A DNA stretch of 64,000 nucleotides from an uncultured Roseobacter sp. Its GTDB lineage: Bacteria; Pseudomonadota; Alphaproteobacteria; Rhodobacterales; Rhodobacteraceae. The notes beneath the pieces were generated by a model. The model was not told the origin of the DNA. It did no database searches and saw only the letters and a list, made by a program, of their open reading frames with translations. The stretch is taken from assembly GCF_947495275.1 (NCBI RefSeq), contig NZ_CANLYL010000013.1:1-64000 (forward strand), read 5' to 3'. Each line of letters starts with the position of its first letter. Position 1 is the stretch's first letter. The translations under genes were made by a program, and so were the position numbers. Shown piece by piece: positions 6,605 through 15,164 of this stretch.

Positions 6605-8290
6605 CTAGCCAATCGCAACTGAGCGGGCAACTCGGTGCGGAACACCTTCAATACTTCGGCGCGGAAGCTTCCAAATCACCTCCTGCTTCCCTGCGACAAC
6701 ACTGCTATGCTCCCATCTTGCCTTCCTGTCTTCCAACCTTTGCAGGTCTTTCGGTTGGAGGTTGTTCCCCTTCTTTATCCATTCAGTTAGTTGCGCCACG
6801 CATACCTGTTGCGGCACAAGCTTGCAGTAGAGATCAACCAACCTAATGCTGACCCTTCGCATTTGCGCCAGCCGTTCTCCAATGTCCCAGTCTATTGCGA
6901 TTTTTAGAAGTTCAGCTGCCGCGTTAAGATCGCCAACTTCAACTAGGTCTAACGCAGCGTGCTCGATCCAGTAAGAGCGAATTGTTCCACCGCTGGCATT
7001 ACTCAAAAAAGAAAGCTCGGCGGTGTCGGGCGGATTAGAAAGAGGCTGAAGTTCCGCCTCGGTCGGTGCCCAATCGTATCCGTGCAGGATCGATGTCATG
7101 CCGAAGGAAGCTTCCACGTCCGACGCACTCTCAAGGTATACGAGTCTAGTGATACCGTAGTTTGTCGGCCTTGCGAAAGCCGATTCTTCAGGCCACGGCC
7201 GAGACAACCAATAAAAACCTGGGGCCGTTTCTATCAGAGATTGCACACGACGGCGCTTCTGACGCACGCGCAGATAAGGAGCCAAGGCGTCCGGTGTGTC
7301 CCATTGCCGTTGGGAAACGATCAGTCCGGCTGCTATGGTAGCAAGACTGCCAGACATAAATGATCGGCGAGACAAAGCTGACCAAATCAGGCGGGGATCA
7401 CTATCCGCACCGCCGGGACCAGGACCCCAAATGGAAATTCGTAGAAGGAAAATGCTAACCAACGAGGCAGTGCCAACAGCGCTGTACTTATAAATCGATT
7501 GGACCAGAGGCGACATGCCCGTGGGTCCGTAACCTGCTGTCGCATACCCATATCCCATCCAGCAAGCCAGAACTGACAGCATCGCCATCACAAGGCACAA
7601 GCAACGAAATACCGCTGACGGCGCGACTCGCAATTCCTTTCCGACGAACCGAACAGACACAAAACTCAAGAGTGTTAGCTCCTGACTATTCGCTGCCGGT
7701 GCATTGGCCTGCGCAACTCGAAGTGTTTCGCGCAACTCCCAAACTGGCCAAAGGGCGACCCCAAGCGCGATCAGCCAGACCAACGGCACGCTCCATTTTG
7801 CTACTGATATACTGAAAGCTGGAAGCCCAAGTTCAGACCTTGTTTGATAGACACCTATCTCTCGACTAAGACGTGTAATCCGTTCAGCTGCACGGTCATA
7901 CGCTTCGATTTCTGATGTGGAAGCATGGCTCGCGAACTCGATGATAAGCCGTTCGGGCTTCCGGTCTTTACGCCAAGTGTCGTAACCCTGCCCACGATTG
8001 GTCTCAACTTCCGAGCCGTCCTCATCCGAAGTGATCCGACGCCAGTAAAGGCCATTTGGTTCGGACGCATTGCCCCGGACAATCACCCGTTGAACAAGGC
8101 GATCCCTCTTACCTTTTAGTTCATTCCGCTCAACCTCAAGTGTGCTAACGGCCCGATAAAATGATCGGAACTCTAAATAGTCTGGCAAAGCCACTGAGAT
8201 CAGCACGGCAATGAGAGCAATGAAGCCAAGGACCGCATTACGTGATTGAGGACCGGCGCGTTCTCTTAATGAAACAACCCAATCTGTCAT
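6605..8290 (-). CDS. Multi-pass membrane protein of unknown function
   Basis: The start is placed at ATG 8290, preceded by GAGGTGAC; an upstream in-frame extension to 8359 is unlikely. The product is 561 aa. Hydrophobic segments near residues 20-36, 160-180, 220-245 and 270-290 suggest four membrane helices, with a charged loop between the first two that looks coiled-coil (EVERNELKGKRDRLVQR). A further hydrophobic stretch follows a twin-Arg-like SRRSFMSG at mid-protein. The C-terminal third is soluble and helical (AALDLVEVGDLNAAAELLKIAIDWDIGERLAQ), like a short TPR. No family is recognised. It ends the unidentified minus-strand gene run, 289 bp after its nearest upstream neighbour. Confidence 0.65.
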   Translation of the reverse strand: MTDWVVSLRERAGPQSRNAVLGFIALIAVLISVALPDYLEFRSFYRAVSTLEVERNELKGKRDRLVQRVIVRGNASEPNGLYWRRITSDEDGSEVETNRGQGYDTWRKDRKPERLIIEFASHASTSEIEAYDRAAERITRLSREIGVYQTRSELGLPAFSISVAKWSVPLVWLIALGVALWPVWELRETLRVAQANAPAANSQELTLLSFVSVRFVGKELRVAPSAVFRCLCLVMAMLSVLACWMGYGYATAGYGPTGMSPLVQSIYKYSAVGTASLVSIFLLRISIWGPGPGGADSDPRLIWSALSRRSFMSGSLATIAAGLIVSQRQWDTPDALAPYLRVRQKRRRVQSLIETAPGFYWLSRPWPEESAFARPTNYGITRLVYLESASDVEASFGMTSILHGYDWAPTEAELQPLSNPPDTAELSFLSNASGGTIRSYWIEHAALDLVEVGDLNAAAELLKIAIDWDIGERLAQMRRVSIRLVDLYCKLVPQQVCVAQLTEWIKKGNNLQPKDLQRLEDRKARWEHSSVVAGKQEVIWKLPRRSIEGVPHRVARSVAIG

Positions 8291-8579
8291 TGTCACCTCA
8301 AAACAAGAAAATCGGCCCAACACTTGGGCGGCAAACAACGAAAACTGATTAAATACCAAAGGCCGCCGTGCAAAATCCGACGAGAGTTTTCCGTTACGAC
8401 ACTAGCACAACAGTTTAGGACTCACCTACTCCGCGAAGGGCCTCACCTAACCGCGCGCACCAACTTAGGGAGGCGTGACGGACAAAACTCATATGTTCTT
8501 GTCACCGGCGGAAACGACCATTTGTGGCGCAACGGGACTGGCATTGCGCTTTTGTGCACTTGACAAGGATGGTCGCTTT
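8291..8579. other. Gap inside the envelope module
   Basis: This separates the DUF1598-like gene from the membrane-protein gene. No convincing ORF, terminator or repeat was found. It may hold a separate promoter for the last gene. Confidence 0.35.
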
Positions 8580-9869
8580 CTACTGCACCTCAATACTCCA
8601 AGCCTCCGCCAATTCGTTTGGCCTGCTTTCCAGAACTGCAAATTTAATTGGTTCAACCTCTTTAGATGCATGACGCAGTATGCGGTCGGGCAGGTTGCGG
8701 TAGTCGATCTGAACACCGCCGCAACTGGGCAGTACGAACCGAACATTCAGTTTCTTGTCATCCGGTTCCTGCGCATTGGGCCAATGGTACACTCTTGAGA
8801 CACCTTCAATCGTGTCCGGTACGTCATAAAGGGCCAAGCGATGATCCGAGATTAACCAATCTGGCCACAGACCGCTGCGAACAAATAGATTCTCTTCGGC
8901 AATCAAGGTCGCGACAGCGTTCCAACGAAACACGTCTGACAGCTCCTTGAATTGCGGATGATCCGCGCTTTCGATCAACTCGCCCATCATGGCGGTCATT
9001 TCGCACGTAAACTCTCGAGCGGCTTGATTGACGCCACCTGTCGATTGGAATGTGCCATTGCGGCTGAGATGTTCGGCTTCGTCCAATAGTACGACATTGA
9101 GTTTTCGGATGAAGTAAACGCCCTGATCCTCGACGATATCATCCGCACCCGTAGAAAACCAATAGCGTGTCATCCCTCCGATCTCACCAGTATCAGTTCC
9201 CGCCCTCGCTGCTTTCAGCAGAACATCCATGTTTCGTTCTGTCACTGATTTGAGGTTGTTGATGTGGGCGCTACCATTACTTACATGCTTGAGCCAGTGA
9301 TCAATTGAAATCATCTTGGCGCTTGCGCTCGACCCGTGCGGAACTGAGAATGTCTTAACGTCCATTGGAAGTGAACAAGCGCGAGGCCAGGTTTGGTCAT
9401 AATCCGATAGTGCATTGATTTCAGAGGATACCTTTTGCAGCAACTTAAAGGTGTCAGGCCGCATGTCGATTGTCACGCCAACAGGTGTGTGGTAGCCGAC
9501 TTGGCGGGCATAGATCATCATGGCACTGCGTAGGTTGGCGACAAGATCATCTATATCCAGAGCCGATACCGATTCAGCAGGCTGGGCAGTTTTAGTCTCG
9601 ACTATGCGACCAAGGATCAACAGGTCCCCAGGCACTGTCATGATGCCGTCAATGTGGTTCATTCCGTAGAGCTTGCGCGCACCCGAACCGCAATCCCGGT
9701 CGTGACCGCATTCCGCCAACTCGCGGTTTACAGCAGCCAAACTGACAGTGAAATTTATTTGGTCGTCGGCCAAAAGGACATCTGGCTCGCAGGCCAGTGT
9801 GGCGGTACATGTCAAATTAGTGACGCATAAAAAGAGTGCGCCGGAAAAAACATGAGTAATCTGTTTCAT
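8580..9869 (-). CDS. Secreted DUF1598-like protein
   Basis: The start is at ATG 9869, overlapping the upstream stop as ATGA and preceded by GAGGTC; the frame opens earlier (9908) inside the neighbour. The product is 429 aa with a signal peptide (MKQITHVFSGALFLCVTNLTCTATLA, then C). The segment RYWFSTGADDIVEDQGVYFIRK and the following ESADHPQFKELSDVFRWNAVATLI pattern resemble DUF1598, known mostly from Planctomycetes. That match is by eye and tentative. Several cysteines (ECGHDRDCGSG) may form disulphides. It is translationally coupled to the upstream secreted protein, so the two are likely partners. Confidence 0.6.
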   Translation of the reverse strand: MKQITHVFSGALFLCVTNLTCTATLACEPDVLLADDQINFTVSLAAVNRELAECGHDRDCGSGARKLYGMNHIDGIMTVPGDLLILGRIVETKTAQPAESVSALDIDDLVANLRSAMMIYARQVGYHTPVGVTIDMRPDTFKLLQKVSSEINALSDYDQTWPRACSLPMDVKTFSVPHGSSASAKMISIDHWLKHVSNGSAHINNLKSVTERNMDVLLKAARAGTDTGEIGGMTRYWFSTGADDIVEDQGVYFIRKLNVVLLDEAEHLSRNGTFQSTGGVNQAAREFTCEMTAMMGELIESADHPQFKELSDVFRWNAVATLIAEENLFVRSGLWPDWLISDHRLALYDVPDTIEGVSRVYHWPNAQEPDDKKLNVRFVLPSCGGVQIDYRNLPDRILRHASKEVEPIKFAVLESRPNELAEAWSIEVQ

Positions 9870-11542
9870 TCGTTGACCTCGCAATGACTGTAGGTTGATG
9901 AGGCGCAAGCCTGCAAACGCTCATGTAGAGCCGACAGATCGCCGGTCTTGACGCCCGAGATGGCCCGGATTTCGACGCCTCCGGTTGTCACCGGTTGGGT
10001 AGGTACGCTGGTTTGGCGAAACATGTCAGTCGGCACTCCTCGTTTCATCAAATCTTCCCCTATTGGTTTGAGTAAATCCGTCAGCGCTTGTGTTTTTGTT
10101 CGGCAATGGGGAAAACAGGATTTTGCATGATGTTGGGTTTCTTCTTTGATCATCGCTGAGAGGTATTTGCCCGCCTTGACGTCAGCTATTTCCCAGAAGA
10201 GATGCCCACTCATACGCATGGGATCAATTTGCCATGGGAAAACCTCGGTGACCAAAAGTCGGTTGGTGATGCGTCGCATTTCATAACCCGATGCGACGCC
10301 TGTACGCAGCGGTGTTCGGTAGGCGATGCGCCAGTACTCGGAGTACTCCCGAGTTACATCGATGCGGGTAAACCGCACCGGGCGTTGCCAACTCCGGTCA
10401 AACGCATTTTCGGTCGCTCGCAGGATATCAAGAGTGGTTGCTGTCACATCGGTAAATGCGCCAAAATCTTCAAGGCTAGTACCAAGGCTCTCTATGATCG
10501 CCGGGTCCGCACGCCCTTTCAGTCTGTATTTGACTGAGGACAGTAGATAGTCTGTAGGGTATTGGATCACCGGGTTCCGCCCGGACCAATACGCTAGGCC
10601 ATCGGCAAACCAGGATGCAGCGATCATCAAAGTTGCATTGATTTGCTGATCCAGAAATTTTCCCGCGTCGACAAAGCTCGCGTGCATGTCCAATGACTTT
10701 GACGCAGGCAGTTTTTCAAGGTTCTTGTAATAGTCGTCATTCAGATAGCCGCCTTGTGTCCAGTGGGCCTCCCAGTCTGAGATATCCAAATTCTGGGTCT
10801 GTAGTTTGCGTTGGTTGGCTTCCACCAGAGCCCAAGCCCGCCGATAGAACCGATCCGATTTGATCCGGTCCGTCAGTGCATGAGGGTTTGGCATCTGCCG
10901 TGGAGTGCGATTACCAGGGTGCAGCACAGCGGTACGGCGCGCGGTGTCGATAAGGGCAGACTGGCCGCCAAATGCGTCGATGCGGACCCGTCCATTATCC
11001 AGCATTGCCATGGCGGCAGAATTGGTTATGGCAGTGGTTAGTTTCGTGCCCTGCCAGTTTAGAATCAGAAACTGTCCGTCAGGCCCGAGTATGTGGCCAA
11101 TACGGTCATGCGCGGCCAGACCAAACACCAGATTATTTTCGGCGAGTGGGATCGGTTCGCCGTGCAACATCTCGGGATCCATGCGGAAAAGCCGCCCGGT
11201 TTCGTCAAAAACCGCAAAGACCTTTCGGCCCCCGTTCTCTTTGGTCAATGGCCCCGCGAGGTAGTGGGGCTGATCCGCATTGTGCGCGAAAAGCGCGGTG
11301 ACTTTGTTGGCGTGGCGGTCATAGTGAAGCTGTTCACCACCGGGTAACTGAACCAAAGTGTACCGGCCTCCGGGCAGGTCGAGGCTCTGGATGGCAGACG
11401 CCCCGATACTTTGCGCACCTGCGGCGGCGACAGTAGCGACCCAAATGCCTAGGGTACAGGCGGTAATATGTCTGCGCGGCAGGTGTCGCCGCGCAGAGTG
11501 GCACATAGGACTTTGGCTCAAGCTGTCGAGTGGGTGTCTCAT
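9866..11542 (-). CDS. Secreted protein of unknown function
   Basis: A 558-aa product. It overlaps the DUF4407 gene stop (ATGA at 11539-11542) and the next gene start (ATGA at 9866-9869). The N-terminus has an Arg-rich n-region and a hydrophobic core (ITACTLGIWVATVAAAGAQS), consistent with export. Residues about 50-200 read as repeated beta-strand units (YTLVQLPGGEQLHYDR; KVFAVFDETGRLFRMDP), like a propeller-type fold. The rest is mixed, with a Cys-containing stretch (HHAKSCFPHCRTK). No family is recognised. Gene order suggests a periplasmic complex with its neighbours. Confidence 0.65.
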   Translation of the reverse strand: MRHPLDSLSQSPMCHSARRHLPRRHITACTLGIWVATVAAAGAQSIGASAIQSLDLPGGRYTLVQLPGGEQLHYDRHANKVTALFAHNADQPHYLAGPLTKENGGRKVFAVFDETGRLFRMDPEMLHGEPIPLAENNLVFGLAAHDRIGHILGPDGQFLILNWQGTKLTTAITNSAAMAMLDNGRVRIDAFGGQSALIDTARRTAVLHPGNRTPRQMPNPHALTDRIKSDRFYRRAWALVEANQRKLQTQNLDISDWEAHWTQGGYLNDDYYKNLEKLPASKSLDMHASFVDAGKFLDQQINATLMIAASWFADGLAYWSGRNPVIQYPTDYLLSSVKYRLKGRADPAIIESLGTSLEDFGAFTDVTATTLDILRATENAFDRSWQRPVRFTRIDVTREYSEYWRIAYRTPLRTGVASGYEMRRITNRLLVTEVFPWQIDPMRMSGHLFWEIADVKAGKYLSAMIKEETQHHAKSCFPHCRTKTQALTDLLKPIGEDLMKRGVPTDMFRQTSVPTQPVTTGGVEIRAISGVKTGDLSALHERLQACASSTYSHCEVNE

Positions 11543-12897
11543 GCCGGTACTTGCGGGTTCGCGTTAGTAGCACCCGTTGGTTGATGAGCATCGCGATGTT
11601 GCAAGCTTTCCCGCAGATCGTGTTTGAATTCATCATGGAGCTGCTTGATTTCCTTGCGTTGCCGTGCGGCCAAGCGCATCTCATGTGGACCAACTGGTGC
11701 AGTCATGCCGATCAACAGCCCCAGGCACTCAATCAGTATCAAAATTGCCTTGGTCGTCAGCAGCAACGCTGCAAACTCCGCATTTTCGGTGCTCAAAGCA
11801 ATCAGCGCGCGGATACGCTGCAAGACGCTGTCCGGATCGAAAACCACACGATCCGGGTCAGAGGTGACACGTTCGGTAACCCAAGCCGCGCGGCCCGATT
11901 TGAAGGCATGCAACTCCTGATTTGCCGCTTCAAGATCGTCCAGGGCGATATTCAGCGCTTCAGGCACGACGACGCTGATCGAGGCCCGTTCCTTGGCCAG
12001 ATCCACTGTCAGTCGATCTTGCAGATCCTCCAGGTCAGCGATGGTCGCGGACAACTCGGCGCGCTGTTTGTTGGCCAACTCGCCTCTAGTGGCCCATTCA
12101 AGATACTTGTCGCCCTCTCCGGCAGCTTCAACCGGTTCGCAGCCCTGATGCCGGATCCCCGAACTTTCGCAACGTGCGTTCATCGCGAAATATTTGATAT
12201 CATCGATCAGCTTGGCGTTAGTATCCTGATTTTCTTGCACCTCCTTTTTGACCTCGTCAATGCGGTCTTGAATTGTATTCACGACAATAAAGCGATTTTT
12301 GTTCTGCTCATCAGTGGCGCTTTGCAACGCCTCGAATTTCGACCTCTTTTGGGCAACAACATCTTTGCGGTTGGTCAGGCTCGCTTCAAACTTGTTGTTG
12401 GCCGCGAAAATCAATGGCTGGTCCGACTGGAGCTGCTCTCTGACCGTGTAGCTGACGATGTCTTTCGCGAAAAAACCGAATATCACAAAAAGCGCTAGAG
12501 TAGAGGCGACGGCAAACGAGAACCCCAAACGCGTAAAAATCTTCAATGCATTCGCAAATTTCGTGTCGGTTGGAACCTCATCAGTGGCTTCCTCCCGCTC
12601 CAACTTGCGTCGGCCTTTGTCGATCCTAGCAAAGGACACGAAAGCCGTGTCGTAATTCGCTATTGTGATAGCCGAAATCAAAGCGATACTGCTAGCAGTC
12701 AGCAAATGGAAGCTCATCTGAGAAAGCGCATAGGTCATCAGACCAAAGTGGGCTGTAGAGGATAGCACGATACCGTTGAACGAAAGACGATCGTTAATTT
12801 TATTGTATTCAGGACTATTGTAGTCGATAGCTTTGTCGACCGGCAGCCCCGTATTGACCTGGTGGCCGGGTTTTGAAAAATCTTCTTGGTAGCCCAT
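11539..12897 (-). CDS. DUF4407 membrane protein
   Basis: A 452-aa protein preceded by GGGAGGCAATAAA. There are four hydrophobic segments: two near residues 45-80 (IVLSSTAHFGLMTYAL; ASSIALISAITIANY), one near 125-145 (FSFAVASTLALFVIFGFFAKDIV), and one near 380-400 (AALLLTTKAILILIECLGLLIGM). Between the last two lies a long charged coiled-coil region of about 220 residues. This is the DUF4407 architecture: helices around a large extra-membrane coiled coil. The biochemical role of the family is not known to me. Overlapping junctions tie it to the secreted protein downstream. Confidence 0.75.
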   Translation of the reverse strand: MGYQEDFSKPGHQVNTGLPVDKAIDYNSPEYNKINDRLSFNGIVLSSTAHFGLMTYALSQMSFHLLTASSIALISAITIANYDTAFVSFARIDKGRRKLEREEATDEVPTDTKFANALKIFTRLGFSFAVASTLALFVIFGFFAKDIVSYTVREQLQSDQPLIFAANNKFEASLTNRKDVVAQKRSKFEALQSATDEQNKNRFIVVNTIQDRIDEVKKEVQENQDTNAKLIDDIKYFAMNARCESSGIRHQGCEPVEAAGEGDKYLEWATRGELANKQRAELSATIADLEDLQDRLTVDLAKERASISVVVPEALNIALDDLEAANQELHAFKSGRAAWVTERVTSDPDRVVFDPDSVLQRIRALIALSTENAEFAALLLTTKAILILIECLGLLIGMTAPVGPHEMRLAARQRKEIKQLHDEFKHDLRESLQHRDAHQPTGATNANPQVPA

Positions 12898-12922
12898 TTT
12901 ATTGCCTCCCTTAATGTTGGCG

Positions 12923-13512
12923 CTATTCGTAAGAGCACTCCCCAGATTCGTGGGTGCTTAGTTTCTGCAAAATCACGCGCAGCGCGCTCGGCGCTTTCTT
13001 GTGAGTGTTGAGTAGATTGATTTCGAAACCAGCAACCGCCTCAATGTGAAACTCAACATCGTTGTGGCACTTCCGACTCCATAACCCAGCTTGGCCGAGG
13101 AGATAGCGACGCAAGCCGTATAGGATCCGGGTGCCTTGATCTCCTCCAGATCAATCCAGTAGAACTCCTCACCTCCTGTTGGCGTAATGTCTAAGATTGT
13201 AACCCGTGGCGTCAGGCCGACGCCTTTTTCTACGCGCAAGCTCAACTCGATGCTTTGGAATGCGCGCCAGTCCTGGCTTTCGCGGAACATCCGGCGCGTA
13301 CTCACCCAGGTCTCAGGACCCATTGTGCCCTCAACGATCAGAAGTGATCCGTCTTGAACAAGCGTCGCCCCCACGCCTTCGGCGGCGTGGAAGCTGAATG
13401 CGACACGAGCCGAAGATCCGTGGTCAAGGACGATGTGTTGGGCGTGCGTAGGCGAGACAAAGGGTAAGACCGCAGGAATAACGGTGGTCAGCAATTTCAC
13501 AAAAACGGTCAT
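12923..13512 (-). pseudogene. Secreted protein gene, apparently frameshifted
   Basis: The start is ATG 13512 (GGAGGTGAT upstream). A signal peptide (MTVFVKLLTTVIPAVLPFVSPTHA) is followed by a beta-sandwich-like domain to about residue 135 (GGEEFYWIDLEEIKAPGSYTACVAISSAK). The frame then turns into an unnatural basic tail and stops at 12973. The -1 frame continues with natural composition (NDVEFHIEAVAGFEINLLNTHKKAPSALRVILQKL) to a stop at 12923, 25 bp before DUF4407. The shift lies between about 13045 and 13115. No clear slippery heptamer is seen, so mutation or a sequencing error is likelier than programmed frameshifting. It is the first gene of the envelope module. Confidence 0.55.
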
Positions 13513-13530
13513 CGGTATCACCTCCGGCAC

Positions 13531-13658
13531 GTCGGTGAATACACATTACAACAGATTTTGAAGACTTTCGATACACACGCGATCCACGTCTCGCAAAACT
13601 ATGATACACAATACATACACTTGCTTGAAAATGTGTATGTACTGTGTAGTGTGTTCCT
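13531..13658. promoter_or_regulatory. Divergent control region with TACACA repeats
   Basis: TACATACAC at 13612-13620 and GTGTATGTA at 13633-13641 form a perfect 9-bp inverted repeat with a 12-bp spacer. Further TACACA-type half-sites occur nearby (ATACACA around 13571 and 13605, TGTGTAGTGTG around 13643). The region separates the envelope module from the XRE regulator, so these are probable operators of that regulator. Confidence 0.55.
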
Positions 13659-14879
13659 ATGAGCACCGATGAATTTGAAACTGTCCTGCGGGAGTTGATT
13701 CGCGAGCGAAGAAAGGATCTTCAGCTGACCCAGACTGAGGTTGCGGGCAAGGTAGGCAGGTGCGACCATTCTCATATCTCCAGAATTGAAAATGGGGTCA
13801 TCCGTAGTCCGTCAAAGGAAACAATCAAAAAGATAATCGATGCGCTCGGTTACTCAGAGAATGAATTTTACGACAAAGTGAGGGAGGAAGTCAGAAGGCG
13901 CGAGTCACAAGCCAATAGCGTCGCAAAATCGACAACCTATAACAAACAGGTTCACGGGTTTTTGTTGGAATATGGAGACCAGATCCAAGGCCTGGGATTT
14001 GCTGCGGCAGATGGGAATCTCGTCAAGAGCGTAGAGATTTTCTCAGTTATCCTTGACGACCCTGCTCCCGACGAGAACTGGACCTCTTCGGTGAGGCTGA
14101 GGCTGATAAAATCTCTTTTGGAGATCATGAAAAGAAGCGGGAGTGACAAGACTCAGGAATTCTTTGTCAGGATTAACTCTGAACTGGGCGCGCTAAAGCA
14201 GTACTATAACAAGGACGATTTTCCGATGGAATGGGCAGAGTGCTTGAACATCGAGGCCCTCTCTTTTATCGCCAGGGGCAGCAGAATTGGCGGCTCCGAC
14301 GGGCAGAAGGACATGCGCAACGCAATAGTGCGCATCCAGAGTTCTTTAGAAAAAAGGCATCCTGATTTCAATGAGCCAGGTTGGGGGCACAGTATGTACG
14401 CCTATGCCCTGGCAACTTTTGAGCATGGAGTCTTGTTAGAAGAAAATGGATTTGACCAGCTTGGCAAGGCGATCCAAGCGTTTCGAGAATCCATGCAAGC
14501 GTTTTCTTCCTCCGGGCGGCCCTTCGAGCATGCCCGGAGTTTAGATGGCCTTGCCTCGGCTCTTGCTGTCCAAGGATCAATTTCAGAGGGAGACGCGGCA
14601 AAATATCTGCTCAATGAAGCTTGCCATTTCTTTGAGCTGGCCCGTAATTTACGGATGGTCAACCCCATTGAGCACGCTGAAACTGAAGCACATTTCGGTC
14701 GAGCACTGCTTGAACTATCCCGATTTGATCCTGAAAATGCTAAGGACCATCTAAATCGAGCAAGAAGAATGCTGGGCAGAGCCCTTACCGTGTTCGACAA
14801 AGATCATTGCCCATATCAACACGTGATAGTGTGGCAGCACAAAGAAACAGCAGAGTCTAAGTTCGGAGGCTTGTCCTAA
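13659..14879 (+). CDS. XRE-family regulator with helical repeat (TPR-like) C-terminus
   Basis: A 406-aa protein. Residues about 10-70 form a HTH_3 domain (LTQTEVAGKVGRCDHSHISRIENG). Residues 90-400 are all-helical with TPR-like repeats (FDQLGKAIQAFRESMQAFSSSG; AKYLLNEACHFFELARNL), the architecture of ligand- or peptide-sensing regulators. It is divergent from the envelope module and faces a region with palindromic TACATACAC half-sites, so it likely represses or activates both directions. It has no canonical ribosome binding site and may be leader-poor. Confidence 0.75.
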   Translation: MSTDEFETVLRELIRERRKDLQLTQTEVAGKVGRCDHSHISRIENGVIRSPSKETIKKIIDALGYSENEFYDKVREEVRRRESQANSVAKSTTYNKQVHGFLLEYGDQIQGLGFAAADGNLVKSVEIFSVILDDPAPDENWTSSVRLRLIKSLLEIMKRSGSDKTQEFFVRINSELGALKQYYNKDDFPMEWAECLNIEALSFIARGSRIGGSDGQKDMRNAIVRIQSSLEKRHPDFNEPGWGHSMYAYALATFEHGVLLEENGFDQLGKAIQAFRESMQAFSSSGRPFEHARSLDGLASALAVQGSISEGDAAKYLLNEACHFFELARNLRMVNPIEHAETEAHFGRALLELSRFDPENAKDHLNRARRMLGRALTVFDKDHCPYQHVIVWQHKETAESKFGGLS

Positions 14880-15164
14880 TGCTGGCATCAACAGGGCAGT
14901 TCAATACGATCGGAAAATGGTTTTGGATCATGGCCGTTTCATTCTCAGAGGAAACGGTTCTACAACTTGATCCTCGCCCAGTCATGAATTTTAACATAAT
15001 GAACCCTATGCGTTGACGGTCTTTGTCGCCGCAAAGCTAAAATGTCACCCATGAGCAATTCAGGAATGTCACTCTTCCCGCCAATGATAACATGCGTCTC
15101 GGAGCGGTGATGGCCCATATCAACGAAGATCAGGATACAAGCGGGGAAATGCCACAAGAACTGA
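14880..15164. other. Gap, possible gene remnant
   Basis: A minus-strand frame from 15376 to 14960 runs antiparallel-offset through the end of the ATPase gene. Its last 65 residues (from ILIFVDMGHHRSETHVI on) look protein-like, but it has no start of its own outside the ATPase gene. I treat it as a possible remnant, not a gene. Confidence 0.3.

Noticed and set aside
12973-13100. Programmed -1 frameshift in the first envelope-module gene
   Set aside because: No X-XXY-YYZ slippery heptamer was found in the overlap, so mutation or sequence error is the simpler explanation.
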